A stretch of 64,000 nt of DNA from Parvibaculum sp. GTDB taxonomy: Bacteria; Pseudomonadota; Alphaproteobacteria; Parvibaculales; Parvibaculaceae. Shown here one piece after another: positions 35,191 to 42,940 of this stretch (position 1 is its first letter; each line of letters opens with the position of its first letter). The stretch is from positions 1,869,701 through 1,933,700 of the forward strand of contig JAEPQD010000001.1 in assembly GCA_017642695.1 (NCBI GenBank), in the 5' to 3' direction. A model generated the notes under the pieces. The model did no database searches, was not told the DNA's origin, and saw only the letters and a list, made by a program, of their open reading frames with translations. The translations under genes and the position numbers were made by a program.

Positions 35191-35197
35191 CGTAAGA

Positions 35198-35231
35198 GGC
35201 GGCGTCCGCGGGGTACGGAACGGACGCCGCC
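35198..35231. other. Strong hairpin downstream of GST gene
   Basis: GGCGGCGTCCG and CGGACGCCGCC form an 11-bp perfect inverted repeat with a 12-nt loop, 7 bp after the gst stop. There is no T tract, so it may stabilise the mRNA 3' end or act as a weak terminator. The remainder of the gap to 35441 holds nothing recognisable. Confidence 0.55.
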
Positions 35232-35441
35232 AATACGCCCCGCCCGTGCCTGAAGGACCCGGACGGACACATTTCCGATGAACTCTCGACCCATCGGCAA
35301 GGCTGATAATGGCGTCGGCAACCTGAACGCAGCCTGAACCGGAAACTGGACGATGAATTTGCCCTGAAGCGATTGCGTCCTCCGCCGATATTAGTAATCT
35401 GGGTTTACTAGTTGAGTTGGCCGTTAGCTGGGGAGGAGCGA

Positions 35442-36860
35442 ATGGCGGAAGAGGAGAAGGGCGCACCGCGTCTGACGGGATGGCAGCTTGTGGCCTATGG
35501 CCAGCTTGTCGTGCCACTTGCCGTTATCGGCCTGCCCGTTGCGCTCTATATCCCGCCTTTCTATGCCGGAACCCTCGGCCTTAATCTTGGTGCCGTCGGC
35601 CTCATTCTAATGCTCGCGCGTATCTCGGACGTCGTGACCGATCCGCTGATCGGTTACTTGTCAGATCGCACGCGGACGCGCTTCGGCCGCCGCCGTCCCT
35701 GGGTTCTGGCGGGCGTACCGCTAATGATGGCCTCCGCCCTCATGCTCTTCGTGCCGCCGGAGGAGGTCTCGAACCTCTATCTGCTGACATGGATAGCCGC
35801 GATCTATCTCGGCTACACGCTCATCACCATTCCCTATGGCGCATGGGGTGCGGAACTCTCTGGCGACTATCGGGAAAGGAACCGCATTACGGGCAGCCGC
35901 GAGATATTCCTGCTTGTCGGCATCCTGATCGCGATTTCCGCACCCATCGCCGGCGCTTACTGGAGTGGCGCACCCGCGGACCAAGGTGTGGCGAACCGCT
36001 CCACTGTCGGTGTGCTCGGATGGCTCACCGCGATCATGCTGCCCGTCTGCGCGCTCATCGCCTTTTCTTCCGTGCCGGAACCGAAGTTCCATGACACGCA
36101 GTCGATCCCCTTCATCCGCGGCCTTCGCGTTGCGATGAAGAACGGACCATTCCGCATCGTGCTGCTTAGTTCGATTTGCGGTGCGCTTGCAGGCTCCATC
36201 AACATCGGCGTTGTCATCTTCTTCTTCGAGCATGTCGCCGAGATCGGACCCGCCGGCACCATCCTCATTTTCGTGCTCATTCTCTCAGGCGTGCTTGGCT
36301 CGCCTTTCTGGGTCTGGCTCGGCGGGCACATCGGCAAGCATACGGCAATTGCCGTTGCGGGCATTGTCTCCATGTTCGTCTTTGCGCTCGTTCCCGTCGT
36401 CATTTACATGGTGAAACCTGCCGCACCGGAACTTGTGCTCCCCTGTCTCGTCTTCATCAACATCGTGCAGGGCCTCGCGCTCGGAGCCGCGCCCATCCTC
36501 GGCCCTTCGATCATGGCCGACGTCGTCGATCTCGATACGATCAAGAGTGGGGAGTCACGCGCTGCCTTCCTCTTCGCTTTCCTGGGTATGGTTCGGAAGA
36601 CTTCCGAAGCGATGGGCGTTGGTATCGCACTACCCATTCTCGCCTGGGTGGGCTTCAATGCGCAGTCGCAAGAGAATTCGCCGGAGGCGCTCTTCGCGCT
36701 CCTCGCGATGTATTGCCTCGTGCCGCTTGTTCTCTGGCTGATCTCGATCGCGATCATCATGCGCTATCCGATTACACGAGAACGACAGGTGCGTCTCCGC
36801 GCCGCGCTTGAACGCCGCATTGCCCGGCGCACCGAGCTTCGCCGCATGATGGCCGACTGA
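35442..36860 (+). CDS. MFS transporter, GPH/MelB-like
   Basis: A 472-residue, 12-span membrane protein. ISDVVTDPLIGYLSDRTRTRFGRRRPWVLAG near residues 65-95 is the classic glycoside-pentoside-hexuronide (MelB) loop between spans 2 and 3, and IPYGAWGAELSGDYRERNRITGSRE is the matching span 4-5 motif. Bacterial relatives move sugars with cations, but many alphaproteobacterial members have unknown substrates. GGGAGGAG precedes the ATG at 35442. It ends 56 bp before the ArsR gene. Confidence 0.88.
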   Translation: MAEEEKGAPRLTGWQLVAYGQLVVPLAVIGLPVALYIPPFYAGTLGLNLGAVGLILMLARISDVVTDPLIGYLSDRTRTRFGRRRPWVLAGVPLMMASALMLFVPPEEVSNLYLLTWIAAIYLGYTLITIPYGAWGAELSGDYRERNRITGSREIFLLVGILIAISAPIAGAYWSGAPADQGVANRSTVGVLGWLTAIMLPVCALIAFSSVPEPKFHDTQSIPFIRGLRVAMKNGPFRIVLLSSICGALAGSINIGVVIFFFEHVAEIGPAGTILIFVLILSGVLGSPFWVWLGGHIGKHTAIAVAGIVSMFVFALVPVVIYMVKPAAPELVLPCLVFINIVQGLALGAAPILGPSIMADVVDLDTIKSGESRAAFLFAFLGMVRKTSEAMGVGIALPILAWVGFNAQSQENSPEALFALLAMYCLVPLVLWLISIAIIMRYPITRERQVRLRAALERRIARRTELRRMMAD

Positions 36861-36880
36861 CCGCGCCGTAACAGGGCGTC

Positions 36881-36921
36881 TTGACAAGGGGCCCGCGCGC
36901 CCCCATACTTTACCATATGGT
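36881..36921 (+). promoter_or_regulatory. Promoter and operator of the arsR-type operon, giving an apparently leaderless mRNA
   Basis: TTGACA (36881-36886), a 17-bp spacer, then CATACT (36904-36909) make a strong sigma-70-type promoter. The start ATG at 36917 is only 7 bp beyond the -10, where transcription should begin. The palindrome ACCATATGGT (36912-36921) spans the expected start site and the ATG, a natural place for autorepression. Confidence 0.7.
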
Positions 36922-37312
36922 TAAGTTTCAAGAACAGGTTCTGGATCGAACCTTCGCAGCGCTGGCCGACCCGACGAGACGTGCGCTTCTCGCGCGCCTC
37001 GAAGGCGAGGAGAGCGTGTCCGTCAGCGAACTGGCTCGACCGTTCTCCATGTCGCTGCCCGCAGTGATGAAGCATCTCGATGTGCTGAGCGATGCGGGCC
37101 TCATCGAGAAGCGCAAGGAAGGCCGCACGGTTTCCTGTTCGCTCAACGCGGAACCGATGAAGGACGCGATGGAGTGGCTCGACCGCTACAAGCGTTTCTG
37201 GGCGGGCAACCTCGACCGCCTCGCGGCGATGCTCGAAGCGGAGGACGCGACGGAGCGGGCTGGGAAGGCGAAGCCGCGTGGTGGTGCGCCGAGGAAGAAG
37301 CCGCGTAAGTAG
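36917..37312 (+). CDS. ArsR-family winged-helix transcriptional regulator
   Basis: A 131-residue regulator. FAALADPTRRALLARLEGEESVSVSELARPFSMSLPAVMKHLDVLSDAGLIEKRKEGRTVSCSL is a complete ArsR winged helix, without the metal-binding cysteines of the arsenic group. The C-terminal region with WLDRYKRFWAGNLDRL matches the subgroup linked to SRPBCC/AHSA1 or DUF899-type operons. The basic tail KPRGGAPRKKPRK is unusual. The ATG at 36917 follows the -10 so closely that the message is probably leaderless. It likely represses its own operon with DUF1428 and DUF899. Confidence 0.88.
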   Translation: MVKFQEQVLDRTFAALADPTRRALLARLEGEESVSVSELARPFSMSLPAVMKHLDVLSDAGLIEKRKEGRTVSCSLNAEPMKDAMEWLDRYKRFWAGNLDRLAAMLEAEDATERAGKAKPRGGAPRKKPRK

Positions 37313-37336
37313 CGTAGTGCAATCAGGGAGAGACAG

Positions 37337-37705
37337 ATGACTTATGTGGACGGTTTCGTTCTTCCAATACCGAAGAAGAATGTCGACGCCTATCGCCGCA
37401 TGTCACGCAAGGCTGGCAAGGTCTGGATCGAACACGGCGCGCTCGACTACAAGGAATGTGTCGGCGAAGATCTCAACATCAAGGGTATGCTCTCCTTCAC
37501 CAAGGGCACGAAGGTGAAGCCGGGCGAGACCATCATCTTTGCCTTCATCACCTATAAGTCGCGTGCGCACCGCGACCGCGTCAACAAGAAGGTCATGGCG
37601 GATCCGCGCATGGACTCTCCCCCTGAAAACATGCCCTTCGACCCCAAGAGAATGATGTATGGCGGCTTCAAGGCGATCGTCGACCTTGTCGCCGAACCGA
37701 AGTAG
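37337..37705 (+). CDS. DUF1428 family protein
   Basis: A 122-residue protein beginning MTYVDGFVLPIPKKNVDAYRRM, the typical DUF1428 (YbaA-like) start, with KECVGEDL and NMPFDPKRMMYGGFKAIVDL at the end. It is predicted to have a ferredoxin-like dimeric alpha-beta fold. Function unknown. It starts 24 bp after the ArsR gene with GGGAGAGAC upstream and lies 13 bp before the DUF899 gene, so an operon is likely. Confidence 0.88.
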   Translation: MTYVDGFVLPIPKKNVDAYRRMSRKAGKVWIEHGALDYKECVGEDLNIKGMLSFTKGTKVKPGETIIFAFITYKSRAHRDRVNKKVMADPRMDSPPENMPFDPKRMMYGGFKAIVDLVAEPK

Positions 37706-37718
37706 AGGAGAGGCCGAC

Positions 37719-38444
37719 ATGAATGCTCCAAAGATCGTTTCCCGTGAGGAATGGACCGAAGCGCGCAAGGCGCTTCTCGTTCAGGAAAAGGAACTGACTC
37801 GCGCCCGTGACCGCCTGGCTGAAGCCCGCCGTGCGCTTCCCTGGGTGAGGCTCGACAAGGACTATGTCTTTGACGGTCAGAACGGAAAGGTGAGCCTTGC
37901 CGACCTCTTCGACGGCCGCAGCCAGCTTCTCGTACAGCATGTGATGCTGTCGCCCGGTTCAGAGGACATCTGTACCGGCTGCGCCTTCGGCGCCGATCAT
38001 GTCGATGCTGCCCGGCAGCACTTCGAGAATGCCGACCTTTCCTATGCCGCCGTCTCCCGGGCCGAGCCGAACCACATCGCCGCTGTTGCGCGCCGCATGG
38101 GCTGGAAGTTCAACTGGGTTTCTTCCGGCGGCAGCAGCTTCAACTACGATTTCGGTGTCTCCTTCACACCGGAAGAACTCGAGAACGGCACTGCCCGGTA
38201 CAATTACGCGCCGCTGACCTTCAAGATGGAAGATCTGCACGGCTATAGCGTCTTTACGAAGAACGAGGCGGGAGAGATCTTCCACACCTACTCGACCTAT
38301 GCGCGCGGGACGGAGAACGCCAACTCGACCTTCGCCTTCCTCGACATGGTGCCGAAGGGCCGCAACGAGGACGGCATCATGAGCTGGGTGCGTCTCCATG
38401 ACGAATACGAAGGCGGCGGCTCCGCGTGCTGCCACGCGGCCTGA
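37719..38444 (+). CDS. DUF899 (thioredoxin-like) family protein
   Basis: A 241-residue protein. SREEWTEARKALLVQEKELTRARDRLAEARRALPWVRL and VFDGQNGKVSLADLFDGRSQLLVQHVMLSPGSEDICTGCAFGADHVD are DUF899 signatures; the CTGC pair sits in a thioredoxin-like position near residue 88. Molecular function is unknown. The ATG at 37719 has GGAGAGG upstream. It ends in CCHAA. It is last recognisable member of the ArsR operon. Confidence 0.88.
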   Translation: MNAPKIVSREEWTEARKALLVQEKELTRARDRLAEARRALPWVRLDKDYVFDGQNGKVSLADLFDGRSQLLVQHVMLSPGSEDICTGCAFGADHVDAARQHFENADLSYAAVSRAEPNHIAAVARRMGWKFNWVSSGGSSFNYDFGVSFTPEELENGTARYNYAPLTFKMEDLHGYSVFTKNEAGEIFHTYSTYARGTENANSTFAFLDMVPKGRNEDGIMSWVRLHDEYEGGGSACCHAA

Positions 38445-38459
38445 CGCGACGCACGGAAG

Positions 38460-38756
38460 ATGCTCTGTTGCGTCGCAGGCATAACGACGGCTCTGGCCGT
38501 CCCGGTCTGGTGGAGGAGGCTTCTGACCTTCTTCGGCCGAACGGGTCTTGCCGCCGTTATGGTGGTTCCGCTTGTTCTCGCTGCTTTCGTTGCGGAGCAT
38601 CTCACGCATTACGCCTCGCGTGCCGAGGCGAATGAGCGTTCCATTCTCGCTGAAATCGCGGCGACGCCTCTTTGTACCGGCAGCGGCGGACGAACTCTGC
38701 CGGTGGCGGCCGCTCAGGAGGCGGTGACGCCCATCGCTTCCGCCAGCAGTTCGTAG
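38460..38756 (+). CDS. Small hypothetical membrane protein
   Basis: A 98-residue frame 15 bp after the DUF899 gene. It has two hydrophobic stretches (about residues 3-18 and 29-47) and a low-complexity tail. I do not recognise it. It overlaps the 3' end of the convergent oxidoreductase gene by 43 bp, and there is only a poor ribosome site, so it may not be expressed. Confidence 0.35.
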   Translation: MLCCVAGITTALAVPVWWRRLLTFFGRTGLAAVMVVPLVLAAFVAEHLTHYASRAEANERSILAEIAATPLCTGSGGRTLPVAAAQEAVTPIASASSS

Positions 38757-39751
38757 GAGCGGACACGGTCTTTCTGGTCGTATGTGATCGTCAGGATTAC
38801 GAAGTCGTCCACGCCATATGCTTCGCCGAGGGCAAGCAGGCGCCCGCGCACCTGTTCCGGCGTGCCGGTGAAACCGCGCTGCTCGACGGCGCGCAACAAG
38901 ACGCGGTCTTCTTCTGTATAGGGGTAGTTGAGCGCTTCCTCGATGGAAGGGAAGGGGCCTGCCCGGTTCTGCAGGAGGTGCATCACCCAGAGATTGCGCG
39001 AGGCGGCGATGCGTTTCGCTTCCTCTTCCGTCTCCGCCACAGTCGCGGAAACCGCAATGGCTCCTTTCGGCGAAGTCAGGTTCCGCGAGGCGCGGAAGTT
39101 CCGCCGATAGAGCTCCAGAGGTTCCGTACCCGCATCCTGGTTGATGAAATGTGCAAAACAGTAGGCCATGCCGAACTGCGCTGCGATGAGGGCGCCGTCA
39201 CCGCCCGAGCCGAGCATCCAGAGGTCCGGGAGCCCTGGGCCACGTGGGGAAGCGTGCAGCCCTGCATAGGGGTGGTCTGAGGGAAACCCGCCCTCTTCTC
39301 CGGCAAGCCCGGTCGAGTCCTCGAGAAATTGCCTCAGCAGTTCCACCTGTTGTGGAAAGACGCCGACATCATAGGCTTGCGGACCTGGTTGAAGCGCCCG
39401 CGTCGTCCGCAAATCTCCGCCCGGCGCACGTCCAAGCCCGAGATCGATGCGCCCGGGGTACAGCGTTTCGAGCACACGGAAACACTCAGCCACCTTGAGC
39501 GGGCTGTAGTGCGGCAGCATTACGCCACCGGAGCCGACGCGAATATGGGTCGTCGCTCCCGCGACAGCCCCGATAAGGACTTCCGGTGCGGAGCCGGCGA
39601 AAGACGATGTGTTATGATGCTCCGCCAGCCAGTACCGGCTGTAACCGGCTCGCTCGGCGGCTTGCGCCAATCCGATCGTATTCGCTATCGCTTCTGCTGC
39701 CGTGCCGCCCTTGCGGATTGGCGACTGGTCGAGGACGCTCAGAGTGACCAT
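38714..39751 (-). CDS. LLM-class flavin-dependent oxidoreductase (luciferase-like)
   Basis: A 345-residue flavin monooxygenase of the bacterial luciferase-like fold. SVLDQSPIRKGGTAAEAIANTIGLAQAAERAGYSRYWLAEHHN is the classic N-terminal motif of the subgroup without a known natural substrate (YhbW type), with RVGSGGVMLPHYSPLKVAE, RIDLGLGRAPGGD and VRGRLLALGEAYGVDDFVILT. It likely uses reduced FMN delivered by a partner. It is convergent with the small membrane gene and divergent from the PAS_5 gene at 39905. Confidence 0.9.
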   Translation of the reverse strand: MVTLSVLDQSPIRKGGTAAEAIANTIGLAQAAERAGYSRYWLAEHHNTSSFAGSAPEVLIGAVAGATTHIRVGSGGVMLPHYSPLKVAECFRVLETLYPGRIDLGLGRAPGGDLRTTRALQPGPQAYDVGVFPQQVELLRQFLEDSTGLAGEEGGFPSDHPYAGLHASPRGPGLPDLWMLGSGGDGALIAAQFGMAYCFAHFINQDAGTEPLELYRRNFRASRNLTSPKGAIAVSATVAETEEEAKRIAASRNLWVMHLLQNRAGPFPSIEEALNYPYTEEDRVLLRAVEQRGFTGTPEQVRGRLLALGEAYGVDDFVILTITYDQKDRVRSYELLAEAMGVTAS

Positions 39752-39850
39752 GGAAATCGTTCGTCCTTGGCGATTGTGTGGGTGCTTGCGACAAAGTGAG
39801 TGGCGGATTTCTGCCTATTTCAGTGAAGCGATTGTTTCCGAATCGCGAGT

Positions 39851-39866
39851 TTAAAAACTCATTAAC
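39851..39866 (+). promoter_or_regulatory. CtrA-binding-site match upstream of PAS_5 gene
   Basis: TTAA-AAACTCA-TTAAC matches the alphaproteobacterial CtrA consensus TTAA-N7-TTAA(C) exactly. It lies 39 bp before the start at 39905. Two hairpins precede or overlap it: GCGATT-N7-AATCGC (39828-39846) and GAGTTT-AA-AAACTC (39847-39860). Confidence 0.6.
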
Positions 39867-39904
39867 AGGAGACTCGCAGTATCTGTCGCGCGAGGAAAGT
39901 AGCC

Positions 39905-40468
39905 ATGGAACCCACCGATGAACTGATTGTGGAAGCGAAAGCGACGAAGGCGCAACTTGTCGATCTGTCGGAGTTGTCCGACCCGGTGACCCAGTACATG
40001 TTGCGCTACTGGATGGACAAGAAGGGCGACCGTCGGATGCCGTCGCCCGACGACATGAATTTCGCCGATTTCGCGCGCCATTCATCGCGGATCACGCTGA
40101 TCGGGGTGGAGCACGATCCCCAACGCTTCACTGTGCGTCTCGCGGGTGAAGAAGTGATCGCAAGTCTCGGATTCAACCCCAGGGGACGAGACGTTCTCTC
40201 GTTCAACGAGAAACTGCCCGGGCTCGGCACTCTGCTGCAGGGTTTCTACGCGTGGTTGCTGTCGGAGCGGCGCCCCGCCGCAGTCAAGGGCACGCAGGAC
40301 ATGCTGGACAAGAGCTACAAGAGCTACGAAGCCGTATATCTTCCCTTGTCGAACGATGGAGAACGCGTAGATCGCTTTATGGATGTCACGGTCACTTATC
40401 TGAAGACCCTGAACCATCGCCGTCAGTCGGCGGCGTTGCGTCCGATTGGCCCCTCCGTCGAAAACTGA
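39905..40468 (+). CDS. PAS_5 (PF07310-type) PAS domain protein 1
   Basis: A 187-residue, single-domain protein of the alphaproteobacterial PAS_5 group. DPVTQYMLRYWMDKKGDRRMPSPDDMNFADFARHSSRITLIGVEHDPQRFTVRLAGEEV is the family core. No effector domain is present. Ligand and partners are unknown; single-domain members may bind small molecules or regulate by protein contact. It has three paralogues within the next 3 kb and a CtrA-type box upstream, suggesting cell-cycle-linked expression of this copy. Confidence 0.85.
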   Translation: MEPTDELIVEAKATKAQLVDLSELSDPVTQYMLRYWMDKKGDRRMPSPDDMNFADFARHSSRITLIGVEHDPQRFTVRLAGEEVIASLGFNPRGRDVLSFNEKLPGLGTLLQGFYAWLLSERRPAAVKGTQDMLDKSYKSYEAVYLPLSNDGERVDRFMDVTVTYLKTLNHRRQSAALRPIGPSVEN

Positions 40469-40474
40469 AACATA

Positions 40475-40918
40475 TCAGTCTGCGAGCGGCCGTTTCTTCA
40501 CGCGCTTCACGATGCCTGAAAAATTGAGCAGGATGCGCTCGTCCTCTCCCGTGCCTGTGTAGACTTGACCACGAAGGAACACCATGCTGCCGGTGTTCTG
40601 CACGATCTCGCCCCGCGCCTCGACGAAGGCGCCGGCGCCCGCCGCCGCGGTGAACTCGGATGAAAAGGATACGGTCACGGCCGGGCCCTCCAGTACATCG
40701 CTGCCAATGGCGAAAAGCGAATAGTCTGCGAAGGTCATCAGCATCCCGCCGTGCAGGAAGCCGCCGCCATTGCAATGCGTCGGCGTCGCTTCGAAGGCGC
40801 AGGTGACGCGACCGTCTTCGTGCTTCTTGAAAAAGAACGGACCCGCGTGATCTTCGAAGGGATCGTGCCCCTGCCAGCTCTCGTATCCGGCCAAGCGGCC
40901 GCTCAAACTTGTGTTCAT
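40475..40918 (-). CDS. PaaI-family hotdog thioesterase
   Basis: A 147-residue single hotdog-fold protein. HCNGGGFLHGGMLMTFADYSLFAIG near residues 47-71 is the PaaI/4HBT motif with the catalytic Asn/Gly-Gly and Asp region; LEGPAVTVSFSSEFTAAAGAGAFVEARGEIV and the following strands complete the fold. It should hydrolyse acyl-CoA or aryl-CoA thioesters. It is convergent with the first PAS_5 gene (6 bp between stops). Confidence 0.88.
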   Translation of the reverse strand: MNTSLSGRLAGYESWQGHDPFEDHAGPFFFKKHEDGRVTCAFEATPTHCNGGGFLHGGMLMTFADYSLFAIGSDVLEGPAVTVSFSSEFTAAAGAGAFVEARGEIVQNTGSMVFLRGQVYTGTGEDERILLNFSGIVKRVKKRPLAD

Positions 40919-41082
40919 GGGTAGTGCCTGTCTTCGGGTTCCGGTTGCCGCGCTTTTAGCAGGAAGCTGGCAGGTTCAAAAGTTCGGGGATCTGGTTTCT
41001 TCTTTCGCGCAGAGGTCCTTAATCCCTTCGTTACCTTGAGGGGGCAGACTGATCGTCTCTTTTCACAGGAAGTTGAAGCGAA

Positions 41083-41595
41083 ATGAGCATGGCAGCCGGG
41101 AAAAGCAGGCGCGTCGAAAATAGCGCTTGTCTCGTCGAGCCGGGCGAACTTTCCGATCCGGCATTTGGTGAGCTTCTCAGCTACTGGGAGGCGCGGCGTT
41201 GCGGGCGCGACATGCCGGCGCGCGCCGATATCGATCCCGTTCATTTTCCACGTCTGCTTCCACGCGTCTTCATGGTCCGCGTGGACCACGACCCGCTTGC
41301 TTTCGTCTACAGCCTTGCCGGCGGAGAGAACGTCGAGGCGCACGGCCGGAATTTTACTGGCATGGATGTTCGCGACCTCGACGGCTGGTGGCCCGGCTAT
41401 GGTTCTTCGTTGCATGAATTCTATTCGCTTGTCGTTCACGGCGGAGTGCCGCTCGCCGCTTCCGGAACCATGAACTTCGTGGATCGTGAGTTTCGGGCCT
41501 TCGAGGCAATCTATCTGCCGCTTGCGGCGCAGGATGGTGAAGTCGGGCATATAATGGGTGCGGCGCTGTACGGGCCGGTAGAAGCGGCCGCTTGA
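41083..41595 (+). CDS. PAS_5 domain protein 2
   Basis: A 170-residue PAS_5 protein. PAFGELLSYWEARRCGRDMPARADIDPVHFPRLLPRVFMVRVDHDPLAFVYSLAGGENVEAHGRNFTGMDVRDLDGW shows the same core as the copies at 39905, 41661 and 42316, but with more divergence. No transmembrane or output domain. It is divergent from the thioesterase. TTAA-N8-TTAC about 65 bp upstream is close to but not a match to a CtrA box. Confidence 0.85.
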   Translation: MSMAAGKSRRVENSACLVEPGELSDPAFGELLSYWEARRCGRDMPARADIDPVHFPRLLPRVFMVRVDHDPLAFVYSLAGGENVEAHGRNFTGMDVRDLDGWWPGYGSSLHEFYSLVVHGGVPLAASGTMNFVDREFRAFEAIYLPLAAQDGEVGHIMGAALYGPVEAAA

Positions 41596-41660
41596 GTGTC
41601 CGTGGTCGTCACGGATGACCGGCATGTTGTAGACTTTGGGAAAACTTGAAGGCATCTCGC

Positions 41661-42209
41661 ATGGCGGATGAGTGCGATCCCAGAATGAACGAAGCGGCCG
41701 GCCAAGGCGCGGCCACATTGATTCGACTCAAGGATTTGAGCGATCCGATCGTTCTATTCATGCTCGATTACTGGAAGAAGAAGCGCGGCGAACGCCGTAT
41801 GCCGTCGCCGGATGACATGAATCCCGCCGATTTCGCACGTTTCATGCCTCACCTCCAGATGATCCAGGTCGACTGGGAACCCTTCGACTTGACCTATCGG
41901 TTGCTCGGCGGAGAAATTTCAGACGTGCATGGAGGCAATTACGCTGGCCGAAAGGTTCGGGACCTTGACGAGGTGAGCGACGGCTTCGGCTCCATGATGT
42001 ACGAACTTTTCCGCATGGTGGCTCTCGACTGCCGACCCTATGCGGCGGGCGGAACGCTCGCTTCTCTCGGCCGTGGCTACACCCGCTTCCAGGGCGTCTA
42101 TATGCCGCTTTCCTTCAACGGCGAAAGGTCCGACCGGATCGTCTGTTGCTCTTCTTATGAGGTGCGTGCGGAGCTTGGACTGTCCGGCGTCTCCGCAACC
42201 ACAATCTGA
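41661..42209 (+). CDS. PAS_5 domain protein 3
   Basis: A 182-residue PAS_5 protein starting at the ATG at 41661 (a TTG five codons earlier is less likely). DPIVLFMLDYWKKKRGERRMPSPDDMNPADFARFMPHLQMIQVDWEPFDLTYRLLGGEISDVHGGNYAGRKVRDLDE is nearly collinear with copies 1 and 4. Copies 3 and 4 are closest (both read VxWEPFDLTYRLLGG), consistent with a recent tandem duplication. Function unknown. Confidence 0.85.
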   Translation: MADECDPRMNEAAGQGAATLIRLKDLSDPIVLFMLDYWKKKRGERRMPSPDDMNPADFARFMPHLQMIQVDWEPFDLTYRLLGGEISDVHGGNYAGRKVRDLDEVSDGFGSMMYELFRMVALDCRPYAAGGTLASLGRGYTRFQGVYMPLSFNGERSDRIVCCSSYEVRAELGLSGVSATTI

Positions 42210-42315
42210 AACTGTTTTTAATTTTAGCTCTCGGATTCAATCTCCTTTAGTGAAATCCCGTCAGTGTGAAGCAGTTGGAACGCGGTCCTGGACCGTGGAC
42301 GGAACGGGTACGGGT

Positions 42316-42861
42316 ATGACCCTCTTGGCAGAAGACAGCAGGTTGGCCGGCTATGACGATGTCCTGGCCGAAGCCGAAACGCATGGAATTGCGTTCCGGC
42401 GTTTGAAGGAACTGCGCGAACCGCTATGCCGCGAGATGCTCGCCTACTGGAAAGAAGTACGGGGAGATCGCGCCATGCCGCGCCCGGACGAGATCAATCC
42501 CGTACGCTTCGCTCGCCATATGCCCAACTTGCTGATGGTTCAGGTCAACTGGGAACCGTTCGACCTCACATACCGTCTTCTGGGCGGCGATGTCGTCAAC
42601 GCGCATGGCTCGAATTTCCGTGGCCGGCGGGTTCTCGACAGTCAGTCGCATACCGGCCGCTTTAGCGAGGTGCTCTACAGCTTCTATAAGTTCGTCGCCG
42701 AGGAGGAGCGGCCGTATGCGGTCGCCGGCACCATGGAATATGTGGCCCGTGGTTTTGTAAGCGTCGAGGCGGTTTATCTGCCCCTTTCTCTTGATGGAAA
42801 GCGGACGGACCGCATTCTAGGCGCGACTGTCTCGAAAGAGCTTCCCGGTCGGGGAAACTGA
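42316..42861 (+). CDS. PAS_5 domain protein 4
   Basis: A 181-residue PAS_5 protein. EPLCREMLAYWKEVRGDRAMPRPDEINPVRFARHMPNLLMVQVNWEPFDLTYRLLGGDVVNAHGSNFRGRRVLD is the core. The start at ATG 42316 is supported by loss of family similarity upstream. The 106-bp gap before it contains an A/T-rich stretch, so it may have its own promoter. Followed 79 bp later by an acyl-CoA dehydrogenase gene. Confidence 0.85.
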   Translation: MTLLAEDSRLAGYDDVLAEAETHGIAFRRLKELREPLCREMLAYWKEVRGDRAMPRPDEINPVRFARHMPNLLMVQVNWEPFDLTYRLLGGDVVNAHGSNFRGRRVLDSQSHTGRFSEVLYSFYKFVAEEERPYAVAGTMEYVARGFVSVEAVYLPLSLDGKRTDRILGATVSKELPGRGN

Positions 42862-42940
42862 CGCTTTCCCGCCTTTTTGACCGGCGGCAAGCCTTGGCCT
42901 AAATTCCCGCAGCTTCTGAAAAAACAGCCTGGGAAGATTC

